Shown here: in pieces, positions 1-7,277 of the stretch
Layout: each line of letters begins with the position of its first letter
Position numbering within the stretch: the stretch's first letter is position 1
Assembly: GCA_947498505.1 (NCBI GenBank)
Contig: CANMKG010000002.1
Coordinates: forward strand, 372,001-436,000
DNA length: 64,000 nt
Reading direction: 5' to 3'
Origin: an uncultured Maribacter sp.
Lineage (GTDB): Bacteria > Bacteroidota > Bacteroidia > Flavobacteriales > Flavobacteriaceae
Notes under the pieces: generated by a model
Told to the model about the DNA's origin: nothing
Seen by the model: the letters and a program-made list of their open reading frames with translations, nothing else
Database searches by the model: none
Program-made: the position numbers and the translations under genes

Positions 1-162
1 TTTAGTGAAGCACATAAATTTAGAGTAGCATCTCGAAGATTTTATGCAGCTCCAGCAGCTGGTAGTGCTGTGCGTTCAAAAGCAAGACATCAACAAGTGA
101 TAGATTATGTTTTTGATAAAACAAAGGATAATCTAACAAGAAGACCTAAAACAAAAAAATAA
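1..162 (+). CDS. sucA: 2-oxoglutarate dehydrogenase E1 component, C-terminal end (partial)
   Basis: Only the last 53 codons are present; the gene begins before the window. The visible tail contains SRRFYAAPAAGSAVRSKARH, which matches the conserved end of thiamine-diphosphate dependent 2-oxoglutarate dehydrogenases (an arginine, then an Ala/Pro-rich AAPAAGS stretch, then a glutamine-rich helix). It stops at 160-162, 20 bases before odhB on the same strand, so the two are almost certainly one operon encoding E1 and E2 of the same TCA-cycle complex. The identification rests on this short tail plus the neighbour; another E1 family is possible but unlikely. Confidence 0.82.
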   Translation, partial: FSEAHKFRVASRRFYAAPAAGSAVRSKARHQQVIDYVFDKTKDNLTRRPKTKK

Positions 163-182
163 GATAACAAATTATATAAACA

Positions 183-1397
183 ATGATTCTAGAAATGAAA
201 GTCCCTTCGCCAGGGGAGTCTATAACAGAGGTTGAGATAGCGGAATGGTTGGTTCAAGATGGTGATTATGTTGAAAAAGACCAAGCTATTGCCGAGGTTG
301 ATTCGGATAAAGCTACATTAGAATTACCAGCTGAACAGAGTGGTATTATTACTTTGAAAGCTGAAGAAGGAGATGCAGTGGCTGTTGGGGCTGTAGTTTG
401 TTTAATAGATACTAGTGCGGCAAAACCTGAAGGAGGCGCAGCTTCTGAAGAGAAAAAAGAGGAAGCTCCGAAAGCAGAACCTAAAAAAGAAGTAGTAGAA
501 ACTCCTGTTAAAGAAAGTTATGCTACCGGTACAGCGTCACCAGCTGCAAAAAAGATTTTAAACGAGAAAGGAATAGAGCCTTCTGCAATAAAAGGTACAG
601 GAAAAGACGGTAGAATTACTAAAGAAGATGCTGTGAAAGCGGTTCCTTCCATGGGAACTCCTACAGGTGGAAATAGAGGCGAAAGTCGTTCTAAGCTTTC
701 AATGTTGCGTCGTAAAGTTGCGGAAAGATTAGTGGCAGCTAAAAATGAAACAGCAATGTTAACCACCTTTAATGAGGTGGATATGTCTCCAATTTTTGAA
801 CTTCGAAAAGAATATAAAGAAGCCTTTAAAGAAAAGCATGGTGTTGGTCTTGGGTTTATGTCGTTTTTCACGCTAGCTGTTGTAAGAGCATTGAAAATGT
901 ATCCTGCTGTGAATTCTATGATTGACGGTAAGGAAATGATTTCATATGATTTTTGTGATATAAGTATTGCAGTATCTGGTCCTAAAGGATTGATGGTGCC
1001 TGTAATTAGAAATGCGGAGAATCTTACTTTTAGAGGTGTTGAATCAGAAGTAAAACGTTTGGCAATACGAGCAAGAGAAGGTGAAATTACTGTTGATGAA
1101 ATGACGGGTGGTACTTTTACAATCACTAATGGAGGTGTGTTTGGCTCAATGTTATCAACTCCAATAATTAACCCTCCACAAAGTGCAATTCTAGGAATGC
1201 ATAATATTGTTGAAAGACCTGTAGTTAAAAATGGAGCAATAGTAGTTGCGCCAATAATGTATGTAGCATTATCGTATGACCACAGAATCATAGATGGTAA
1301 AGAGTCTGTTGGTTTTCTTGTAGCGGTTAAAGAAGCTTTGGAAAACCCTCAAGAAATACTGATGGATGGTAATGTTAAAAAGGCTTTAGAAATGTAG
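183..1397 (+). CDS. odhB: Dihydrolipoyllysine succinyltransferase, E2 of 2-oxoglutarate dehydrogenase
   Basis: This E2 core enzyme transfers the succinyl group from lipoamide to CoA in the cytoplasmic TCA-cycle complex. Domains in order: a lipoyl domain (about residues 2-77) with the lipoylated lysine K43 in EVDSDKATLE; an Ala/Glu/Lys-rich linker; a peripheral subunit-binding domain (about 115-150) with ASPAAKKIL and GTGKDGRITKEDA; and the CoA-dependent acyltransferase domain (about 170-404). The active-site motif YDHRIIDG gives His367 and Asp371. The length of 404 is usual for the family. The ATG at 183 is used; Met5 could also start. Coupling to sucA at 20 bases supports the oxoglutarate rather than the pyruvate complex. 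Confidence 0.95.
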   Translation: MILEMKVPSPGESITEVEIAEWLVQDGDYVEKDQAIAEVDSDKATLELPAEQSGIITLKAEEGDAVAVGAVVCLIDTSAAKPEGGAASEEKKEEAPKAEPKKEVVETPVKESYATGTASPAAKKILNEKGIEPSAIKGTGKDGRITKEDAVKAVPSMGTPTGGNRGESRSKLSMLRRKVAERLVAAKNETAMLTTFNEVDMSPIFELRKEYKEAFKEKHGVGLGFMSFFTLAVVRALKMYPAVNSMIDGKEMISYDFCDISIAVSGPKGLMVPVIRNAENLTFRGVESEVKRLAIRAREGEITVDEMTGGTFTITNGGVFGSMLSTPIINPPQSAILGMHNIVERPVVKNGAIVVAPIMYVALSYDHRIIDGKESVGFLVAVKEALENPQEILMDGNVKKALEM

Positions 1398-1414
1398 TCT
1401 ATTTAATTAGAGAT

Positions 1415-1450
1415 AAAAAAACCCAAAGTATTGTTACTTTGGGTTTTTTA
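1415..1450. terminator. Bidirectional intrinsic terminator between odhB and the aspartic protease gene
   Basis: A perfect 10-bp stem ACCCAAAGTA (1421-1430) and TACTTTGGGT (1435-1444) around a TTGT loop, with A's before and T's after, so it can stop transcription from both sides. It overlaps the last codons and stop of the minus-strand gene. Confidence 0.85.
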
Positions 1451-1886
1451 TTTTTAAGTAAAGTTGTTTTTTTTCGTAGTCAATAATGGCTTTCCCTTTT
1501 TTTAGAATATCAGCTCCAATAATACCGTCTACGGGTAAAGCCTTGTGAGAGGTAAGAGCTTCGTTAACATGCGTTAAATCAAACAAAACAATTTTAAGCC
1601 TTTTTAGCTTCCAGTCACCGATAGTTATTTTGTTTCGTTTAGAAATTAACGTTTCCATATTTGTAGCTCCCGCTCCAGCAGCTTTTATTTTAGATTCTTG
1701 AGAGATTAACTTGAAAAAATCAATTTTATCTAGTCCAACGCAAGTGTTAGAAGCTCCAGTATCAAGAATAAACCTTCCGGTAACTCCATTGATTTTTGCG
1801 GTAATTTCAAAATGATTGGTAGCTGTAAACACCAAAGGTATACGAGTGTATTTTTTTTTGTTTAAAAACCTTTTGAGTGAGTTCAT
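1434..1886 (-). CDS. Retropepsin-like (clan AA) aspartic protease family protein
   Basis: A 150-residue single-domain member of the clan AA aspartic proteases. The catalytic motif is DTGAS with Asp42, preceded by the hydrophobic strand GRFIL; the later VDGIIGADIL matches the second hydrophobic-hydrophobic-Gly signature. As in retroviral proteases, one copy of the catalytic triplet means it should act as a dimer. There is no signal peptide; the Lys-rich N-terminus suggests a cytoplasmic protein. The substrate is not predictable. It is transcribed divergently from tatD with only 37 bases between the two starts. Confidence 0.78.
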   Translation of the reverse strand: MNSLKRFLNKKKYTRIPLVFTATNHFEITAKINGVTGRFILDTGASNTCVGLDKIDFFKLISQESKIKAAGAGATNMETLISKRNKITIGDWKLKRLKIVLFDLTHVNEALTSHKALPVDGIIGADILKKGKAIIDYEKKQLYLKIKNPK

Positions 1887-1899
1887 GTATGTTTTTTGA

Positions 1900-1907
1900 C
1901 AAAGATA
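1900..1907 (-). promoter_or_regulatory. -7 promoter element of the aspartic protease gene
   Basis: Read on the minus strand this is TATCTTTG, an exact match to the Bacteroidetes -7 consensus TAnnTTTG. The start codon begins 14 bases further on, so the leader would be only about 7 bases. No clear TTG at -33. Confidence 0.55.
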
Positions 1908-1911
1908 GAAC

Positions 1912-1919
1912 TATTTTTG
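1912..1919 (+). promoter_or_regulatory. -7 promoter element of tatD-ansA
   Basis: TATTTTTG matches TAnnTTTG exactly and ends 5 bases before the tatD ATG, predicting a leaderless or almost leaderless transcript. It lies 4 bases from the opposing element at 1900-1907. Confidence 0.55.
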
Positions 1920-1923
1920 CGCT

Positions 1924-2691
1924 ATGATAATTACAGATACACATACACATTTATATAGCGAGGCGTTTGATGATGATCGTGAGCAGATAATACAAAATGC
2001 TATAGACAAAGGAGTGAAGCGGTTTTTTATTCCGGCAATAGATTCAGATTATACACAGGCAATGTGGAAGCTTAAAGAGGACTATCCGGATTATATGTTT
2101 TTAATGTCTGGTTTACATCCAACTCATGTAAAAGTGAATTATAAAGAAGAATTGCAGCATGTGGAAAAGGAGCTTGATAATAGGAAGTATTATGCTGTTG
2201 GTGAAATAGGAATAGACTTGTATTGGGATAAAAGTTACTTAGAACAGCAAAAGGAAGCTTTTAAAACTCAAATTCAGTTTGCAAAAAAACATAGTTTGCC
2301 TATTGTAATTCATTGCAGAGAAGCTTTTGATGAGGTTTTTGAAGTCTTGGAAACTGAAAAAGGAGATAATCTGTATGGTGTTTTTCATTGTTTTACAGGG
2401 ACTTTAGAACAAGCTCAAAAAGCATTGTCTTATAATATGAAATTAGGAATTGGTGGAGTGGTTACCTTTAAAAATGGAAAGATTGATACTTTTTTAAATC
2501 AAATAGATATAAAACATATTGTTTTGGAAACGGACGCGCCATATTTGGCACCAACTCCTTTTAGAGGAAAACGAAACGAAAGTGCATATGTTTGTAACGT
2601 TTTAGAAAAAGTGGCTTCAATTTACGAATTAAGTATTGAGGAAGTTGCAACCATAACAACTGAAAACTCTAAGCACGTATTTGGTGTGTAA
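1924..2691 (+). CDS. tatD: TatD family metal-dependent hydrolase (DNase)
   Basis: A 255-residue TIM-barrel metallohydrolase of the TatD family, whose members are metal-dependent 3'-5' DNases in the cytoplasm. The ligand set is visible: His7 and His9 in DTHTHLY, Glu94 in VGEIGIDLY, His130 in IVIHCREAF, His155 in VFHCFTGT and Asp204 in ETDAPYLAP. Length and motif spacing are normal, so the protein should be active. The family name comes from a gene beside E. coli tatABC but does not imply a role in Tat export. ansA follows 20 bases downstream, so the two are probably co-transcribed. Confidence 0.93.
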   Translation: MIITDTHTHLYSEAFDDDREQIIQNAIDKGVKRFFIPAIDSDYTQAMWKLKEDYPDYMFLMSGLHPTHVKVNYKEELQHVEKELDNRKYYAVGEIGIDLYWDKSYLEQQKEAFKTQIQFAKKHSLPIVIHCREAFDEVFEVLETEKGDNLYGVFHCFTGTLEQAQKALSYNMKLGIGGVVTFKNGKIDTFLNQIDIKHIVLETDAPYLAPTPFRGKRNESAYVCNVLEKVASIYELSIEEVATITTENSKHVFGV

Positions 2692-2711
2692 CAATTAAGA
2701 TATCTATTTAT

Positions 2712-3740
2712 ATGGAGTGTAAAACAAACATCCTTTTAATATATACTGGAGGAACCATAGGAATGGTTAAGGACTATAAGTCGGGAGCCCTAGTGGCATT
2801 TAACTTTGACGAATTATTAAAAAACATTCCTGAATTAAGGCAGTTAAAATGTAAAATAGATACGTTCTCCTTTGAAAAACCAATTGATTCTTCAAATATG
2901 AATCCTTCGCATTGGGTTAGCATTGCAGAGGTAATTGAAGAGCATTATGATAAGTATGATGGTTTTGTTATTCTGCATGGTAGTGATACTATGAGTTATA
3001 CTGGGTCTGCACTGAGTTATATGCTGGAGAATTTAAGGAAACCGGTAATTTTAACAGGGTCACAATTACCAATAGGTGATTTGCGTACTGATGCCAAAGA
3101 AAATTTAATAACTGCTATTGAAATTGCAACATTAAAAGAAGGAGATGAACCTGCAATTCAAGAAGTAGGCTTGTATTTTGAGTATAAATTGTACCGCGCA
3201 AATCGAACAACCAAAATAAGTGCAGAACACTTTGAGGCTTTTACGTCATTAAATTATCCTGAATTGGCAGAATCGGGGGTGCATTTAAAAATAAATAAAG
3301 ATGATGTTTTTAGAATATTTCATGGTGATTCTTTTAACGTTCACAAAAAATTAGATGATAATGTGGCGATTTTGAAAATATTTCCAGGATTAAATCATAA
3401 TGTATTAAAAGGGATTTTGGAAATACCGGGGTTGAAAGCCATAATTTTGGAGACATATGGTGCAGGAAATGCTTCTACAGAAGAATGGTTTGTTAATGAT
3501 GTAAAAAAAGCAATAAAAAAAGGAATTCATATTATTAATGTAACGCAATGCTCTGGAGGTAGTGTTAGCATGGGGAAATACGAAACCAGTCAAGAACTTC
3601 AGGAAATGCAAGTAATTAACGGTAAGGATATTACAACTGAAGCGGCAATTACCAAAGCAATGTACATTCTTGGTCATGATAAATATCATGGAGAGTTCAA
3701 AAAATATTTTGAATCTTCGATGCGTGGAGAAATGCATTAA
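2712..3740 (+). CDS. ansA: Type I L-asparaginase
   Basis: Hydrolyses asparagine to aspartate and ammonia. There is no signal peptide, so this is the cytoplasmic type I enzyme. The first catalytic threonine lies in YTGGTIG (Thr12, Thr15) and the second signature is HGSDTMSYTG with Asp92 and Thr93; the Gly-rich C-terminal part TYGAGNAST is also typical. At 342 residues it is the usual length. The ATG at 2712 gives the expected N-terminal strand directly before the TGGT motif. It is the second gene of the tatD operon; a tRNA gene follows. Confidence 0.93.
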   Translation: MECKTNILLIYTGGTIGMVKDYKSGALVAFNFDELLKNIPELRQLKCKIDTFSFEKPIDSSNMNPSHWVSIAEVIEEHYDKYDGFVILHGSDTMSYTGSALSYMLENLRKPVILTGSQLPIGDLRTDAKENLITAIEIATLKEGDEPAIQEVGLYFEYKLYRANRTTKISAEHFEAFTSLNYPELAESGVHLKINKDDVFRIFHGDSFNVHKKLDDNVAILKIFPGLNHNVLKGILEIPGLKAIILETYGAGNASTEEWFVNDVKKAIKKGIHIINVTQCSGGSVSMGKYETSQELQEMQVINGKDITTEAAITKAMYILGHDKYHGEFKKYFESSMRGEMH

Positions 3741-3808
3741 AAATAACGGATATAATTTTCTCAACTAATATTTTTTTTGTTATTTGCCCCACCTTTAAGG
3801 CTAAATTT

Positions 3809-3896
3809 AGAGAGGTGGCCGAGTGGTCGAAGGCGCACGCCTGGAAAGTGTGTATACACCAAAAGTGTATCGAGGGTTCGAATCCCTTCCTCTCTG
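3809..3896 (+). tRNA. tRNA-Ser (anticodon GGA)
   Basis: An 88-base class II tRNA. The acceptor arm AGAGAGG (3809-3815) pairs fully with CCTCTCT (3889-3895), discriminator G3896. The anticodon stem CACGC (3836-3840) pairs with GTGTG (3848-3852) with one G-T, and the loop CTGGAAA puts GGA at 3843-3845. The long variable arm (TACAC with GTGTA) is diagnostic of serine tRNA. The T arm carries TTCGAAT. CCA is not encoded, as is common in Bacteroidetes. Confidence 0.96.
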
Positions 3897-3973
3897 CAAC
3901 AAAGTTTTAATATAAATATTGTTTTTTTTTTTATCTTTAACCCTATTACTAACTAAATTTAAGTTTGAAAGAA

Positions 3974-4762
3974 ATGAAAAGATTATTCTCTATCCTAGCA
4001 TTAGCTGGGTTGTTTGTGCTAAGTACAAATACAGTAAATGCGAAGGCAGCAGCGGTAACTATGGCATCTAATTTGTCGAATACAATTACTGCAACAGCAT
4101 TAATGTTACAAGACGATGCTCCTGCAGCAAAGAAAGGTTTTACACAAGTGTTAAAAGAGCAGTTTATCCAAGGTGGTGCTGGTTTTATGGGTATTGTATT
4201 ATTGTGTTTAATCTTAGGATTAGCGGTTGCTATTGAAAGAATTATTTATTTAAATCTTGCTAGTACTAACACTGGAAAATTAAAGCAACAAGTAGAAGAT
4301 GCTTTAGCTTCTGGAGGTGTTGAAGCTGCTAAGGAGGTTTGTAGAAATACAAAAGGACCTGTTGCTTCTATATACTATCAAGGATTAGACAGAGCAGGTG
4401 AAAGTATTGAGTCTGCTGAAAAAGCTGTTGTTTCCTACGGTGGAGTGCAAATGGGACAATTAGAGAAAAATGTTTCATGGTTATCATTATTTATCGCGAT
4501 TGCGCCAATGCTTGGTTTCATGGGTACGGTAATCGGTATGATTCAGGCCTTCCAGAAAATTAGTGCTGTTGGTAACTTAAGTGCATCGCTTATTGCAGGT
4601 GATATTCAGGTTGCATTATTAACTACTGTATTTGGTCTTATTACGGCTATCATACTTCAAATCTTCTATAACTATATTATTGCAAAAATTGATAGTATTG
4701 TTAATGATATGGAAGATTCATCAATCTCTTTGATTGATATGTTGGTAGACCACAAAAAATAA
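3974..4762 (+). CDS. exbB: ExbB/TolQ/MotA family proton channel protein
   Basis: Inner-membrane proton channel subunit that, with ExbD, converts the proton gradient into mechanical work, usually for TonB-dependent outer-membrane transport. The N-terminus is a long hydrophobic signal-like segment (LFSILALAGLFVLS), followed by an Ala-rich linker, a transmembrane helix (about 55-80) and two C-terminal helices containing the family signature APMLGFMGTVIGMI. The start at ATG 3974 (262 residues) is preferred over an upstream TTG at 3965. The N-terminal extra helix is common in Bacteroidetes ExbB. First gene of an operon with an unknown membrane protein and two exbD genes. Confidence 0.92.
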   Translation: MKRLFSILALAGLFVLSTNTVNAKAAAVTMASNLSNTITATALMLQDDAPAAKKGFTQVLKEQFIQGGAGFMGIVLLCLILGLAVAIERIIYLNLASTNTGKLKQQVEDALASGGVEAAKEVCRNTKGPVASIYYQGLDRAGESIESAEKAVVSYGGVQMGQLEKNVSWLSLFIAIAPMLGFMGTVIGMIQAFQKISAVGNLSASLIAGDIQVALLTTVFGLITAIILQIFYNYIIAKIDSIVNDMEDSSISLIDMLVDHKK

Positions 4763-4784
4763 TTAAGACTTAATACATCGTATC

Positions 4785-5216
4785 ATGCATAAAATATTAA
4801 AAATAGCTTTAATAGCGATTGGCTTAATCGGAGCGGTGCTTTGGTTTATGCTGCCTGATGGGGATATGCCTGCATCAGAAGCTGCTAAAAGTGGAGCGAT
4901 GAATGCTATGTTCATTATCACTTATCTATTATTAGGAGCAGCAGTAATTTTTAGTTTGGTTTTTACATTAAAAAACCTTTTTTCTAATCCTAAAAATCTA
5001 AAGAAAACATTATTTGTTGTTGGAGGATTTTTACTAGTCGTAGCTTTATCATACGGTTTAGCATCTGGGTCAGATGTCGATGCATCTTATTTAGAGATGA
5101 CCGATGAAAGTACGGTTAAGAAAATTGGAATGGGACTTAATGTGTTCTTCATTCTTACTATAATTGCAGTTGGTGCAATGGTAGTGCCTAGTGTAAAAAA
5201 AATGTTTACTAAATAA
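4785..5216 (+). CDS. Uncharacterised four-helix membrane protein in the exb operon
   Basis: I do not recognise a named family. The 143-residue product has four hydrophobic segments at about residues 4-23, 38-66, 73-93 and 113-140, with short loops; a short acidic loop (LPDGDMPASEAAK) follows the first helix. It sits 22 bases after exbB and 9 bases before exbD, on the same strand, so it is translated with them. Position suggests an accessory or assembly subunit of the ExbB-ExbD energiser, but this is inference from context only. Confidence 0.8.
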   Translation: MHKILKIALIAIGLIGAVLWFMLPDGDMPASEAAKSGAMNAMFIITYLLLGAAVIFSLVFTLKNLFSNPKNLKKTLFVVGGFLLVVALSYGLASGSDVDASYLEMTDESTVKKIGMGLNVFFILTIIAVGAMVVPSVKKMFTK

Positions 5217-5225
5217 AATAAAATT

Positions 5226-5846
5226 ATGCCAAGAAGAGCAGGAGCACCAGAGGTTAATGCAGGTTCTATGGCAGACATAGCTTTCTTGTTACTTATCTTT
5301 TTCTTAGTTACTACAACTATTGAAACTGATGCTGGTTTAGATCGTATGTTGCCACCTATTGAGCCGCCAGAAACAGATGTTATTATTAAGCAGAAGAATA
5401 TTTTTCAGGTTAATATTAACAAGAATGGGCAATTGTTGGCTGATGATGAATTAGTAAATCTAAAAGATTTAAGAACTAAGGCAATGGCCTTTTTAGATAA
5501 CGGAGGAGCTCCTTCAGGTAGTCCAGACTACTGCAGTTATTGTAAAGGCAAAAGAGATGCAAGTTCATCGGATAGTCCGGCAAAAGCCATTATATCGCTT
5601 AAAAACGATAGAGAAACTAAGTATGCTACTTATATTACGGTTCAGAACGAATTGGTTGGTGCATATAATGAGTTAAGAAATAGAGAAGCTAAGCGTTTGT
5701 ACGGTAGAGATTTTACCGATATGGAGGCAGAATATTTAAATCCGGAGACTGCAGCAAGTGCTAAAGAGGATTTAAAAGAAAAGGTTAAAAGGATTCAAGA
5801 GTTGTTTCCTCAAAAGCTTTCTGAAGCTGAAACTTCTACTAATTAA
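5226..5846 (+). CDS. exbD: ExbD/TolR family biopolymer transport protein with CxxC insertion
   Basis: Single-pass inner-membrane partner of ExbB. The N-terminal helix SMADIAFLLLIFFLVTT carries the proton-carrying aspartate (Asp17) conserved in ExbD/TolR. The periplasmic domain is long (206 residues in all, against about 140 in E. coli ExbD) and contains DYCSYCKGKR, giving Cys103 and Cys106, followed by LKNDRETKYATYI and a charged, coiled C-terminal part. A close paralogue with the same CxxC lies at 7278-7883. It starts 9 bases after the preceding gene and is followed by a second, divergent exbD after 17 bases. Confidence 0.92.
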   Translation: MPRRAGAPEVNAGSMADIAFLLLIFFLVTTTIETDAGLDRMLPPIEPPETDVIIKQKNIFQVNINKNGQLLADDELVNLKDLRTKAMAFLDNGGAPSGSPDYCSYCKGKRDASSSDSPAKAIISLKNDRETKYATYITVQNELVGAYNELRNREAKRLYGRDFTDMEAEYLNPETAASAKEDLKEKVKRIQELFPQKLSEAETSTN

Positions 5847-5863
5847 TAGCAAAAGGAAAAATT

Positions 5864-6346
5864 ATGTCAAAATTTGCAAAGAAAAAAGACGGTGATTTGC
5901 CTGCGGTGTCAACAGCCTCATTACCTGATATTGTATTTATGCTTTTGTTTTTCTTTATGACTGTTACGGTTATGAAGGATAGCTCTTTAAAAGTTGAAAA
6001 TGTTCTTCCAAATGCTAGTGAAATTAAAAAATTAGAGAAGAAGGATAGAGTAATTTATATTTACGTTGGAAAGCCAACTCAGGAATATGAGAAGGTATTT
6101 GGTACAGAACCTAAGATTCAACTGAATGATAAATTTGCTAAGCCAGCAGAAGTTGGGGATTATATTTTGGGTGAAAGAGCAAAGAAGGCTCAAGAATTAC
6201 AAAATGTTTTAACAACGGCTTTAAAAGTAGATAAAAATGCCAATATGGGATTGATATCTGATATTAAACATGAGCTTAGAAAAGTTAATGCCTTAAAAGT
6301 GAATTATACCACTTATGAGGGAGATGCTTTTAGAAATATTCAATAA
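5864..6346 (+). CDS. exbD: Second ExbD/TolR family protein
   Basis: A 160-residue ExbD family protein, clearly divergent from its neighbour. The single transmembrane helix SLPDIVFMLLFFFMTVTV carries Asp22 in the proton-relay position. The periplasmic domain contains no cysteine, unlike the paralogues at 5226 and 7278. Two different ExbD proteins behind one ExbB is a frequent arrangement in Bacteroidetes and fits the ExbB5-ExbD2 stoichiometry known from other species, where the two ExbD chains could here be different. Last gene of the operon, followed by a strong terminator. Confidence 0.9.
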   Translation: MSKFAKKKDGDLPAVSTASLPDIVFMLLFFFMTVTVMKDSSLKVENVLPNASEIKKLEKKDRVIYIYVGKPTQEYEKVFGTEPKIQLNDKFAKPAEVGDYILGERAKKAQELQNVLTTALKVDKNANMGLISDIKHELRKVNALKVNYTTYEGDAFRNIQ

Positions 6347-6373
6347 GAATTAATTAAGTATTTCAAACTTATT

Positions 6374-6411
6374 AAAAACGCTTCAAATACCTATTTGGAG
6401 CGTTTTTTATT
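6374..6411 (+). terminator. Intrinsic terminator of the exbB operon
   Basis: Stem AAAAACGCTTCAAATA (6374-6389) and TATTTGGAGCGTTTTT (6392-6407), one G-T pair, two-base centre, followed by a T-rich tail. It separates the exb operon from the barrel gene. Confidence 0.85.
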
Positions 6412-6430
6412 TCCTTAACTTTACGGAACT

Positions 6431-7117
6431 ATGAGGGTTTTCTTTTTCTTTTTTCTTCTCTGTGCTTCGTCTATTCTTTTTGCTCAAACGGAGCAAACTC
6501 AGAATGTTAATTACGATAAGTACTTTGAGGATCAGTTTTACCTCGGAATTTCATATAATGAATTAATGAATAAGCCTAGTGGGGTTAATAGACGTAACAT
6601 ATCTGTTGGTTTTTACGGAGGTTTTATAAAGGATATTCCGCTTAGTTATAATAGGAAATTTGCAATTGGATTAGGTCTTGGTTATAGTTTTAACGTGTAT
6701 AACAGTAACCTTCAGTCTATAAAAAATGCAAATTCTATTTCTTATCAAGTTATTCCTGATGATGTTTCGTTAAAAAAGAATAATGTTAATCTTCATACTT
6801 TAGAGGTTCCTTTGGAGCTTAGGTGGAGAAATTCCACCCAAAGTGAGTATAAGTTTCTCCGGGTTTATCCAGGTGTGAAATTTGGTTATGTTTTCAGAGG
6901 AAATTCTAAGTACGTTTCTGGAGATGAAAAAATGGTTTTTCAAAATACTCATATAAATAAGTTGCAGTATGGTTTAACATTAAGCTTCGGTTATAATATG
7001 TTAAACATGCATGTTTATTATGGTCTGAACAGGCTTTTTAAAGACGAAGCTTTGTTAAATAATCAGTCAATTGATATAAAGCCTATTCGGGTGGGTTTTA
7101 TATTTTATATTCTATAG
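6431..7117 (+). CDS. PorT-like outer-membrane beta-barrel protein
   Basis: A 228-residue exported protein. A Phe-rich signal peptide ends near FAQ, then comes a run of alternating aromatic strands (for example FAIGLGLGYSFNVY and FLRVYPGVKFGYVF) ending in an aromatic/hydrophobic terminus (GFIFYIL) as expected for outer-membrane barrels. Pattern and size resemble the PorT family of porin-like proteins, one of which is a T9SS component in Porphyromonas; I cannot say whether this one is. It lies between two exbD genes with its own near-consensus -7 element TAACTTTA just upstream. Alternative: a generic outer-membrane beta-barrel protein. Confidence 0.72.
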   Translation: MRVFFFFFLLCASSILFAQTEQTQNVNYDKYFEDQFYLGISYNELMNKPSGVNRRNISVGFYGGFIKDIPLSYNRKFAIGLGLGYSFNVYNSNLQSIKNANSISYQVIPDDVSLKKNNVNLHTLEVPLELRWRNSTQSEYKFLRVYPGVKFGYVFRGNSKYVSGDEKMVFQNTHINKLQYGLTLSFGYNMLNMHVYYGLNRLFKDEALLNNQSIDIKPIRVGFIFYIL

Positions 7118-7182
7118 TTTCTTTACACTTCACAAACTTTCGTAGATATTTTCTGGCATAAAACTTGTAACCTGACTAGGGT

Positions 7183-7210
7183 AGTTAATGGTTAGCAAGG
7201 CTTATTAACT
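7183..7210. repeat. Inverted repeat upstream of the second exbD copy
   Basis: AGTTAAT (7183-7189) and ATTAACT (7204-7210) are exact inverted copies, extendable by two G-T pairs, in the 160-base gap before the exbD paralogue. It could be an operator or a leader hairpin; there is no T-run, so it is not a terminator. Confidence 0.35.
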
Positions 7211-7277
7211 GCCCCTGTTATAGTAACCTACTTCTGGTAATTGTTGTGTTTGCATATTAACCTTAAATACATAAATT

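Noticed and set aside
518-1291. Long open frame (257 codons) on the minus strand
   Set aside because: It lies wholly inside odhB, whose domains and catalytic residues are intact; the antisense translation has no recognisable motif and the opening follows from codon bias.
3405-3764. Minus-strand open frame overlapping the end of ansA
   Set aside because: Antisense to conserved asparaginase sequence, with no promoter and no family resemblance.
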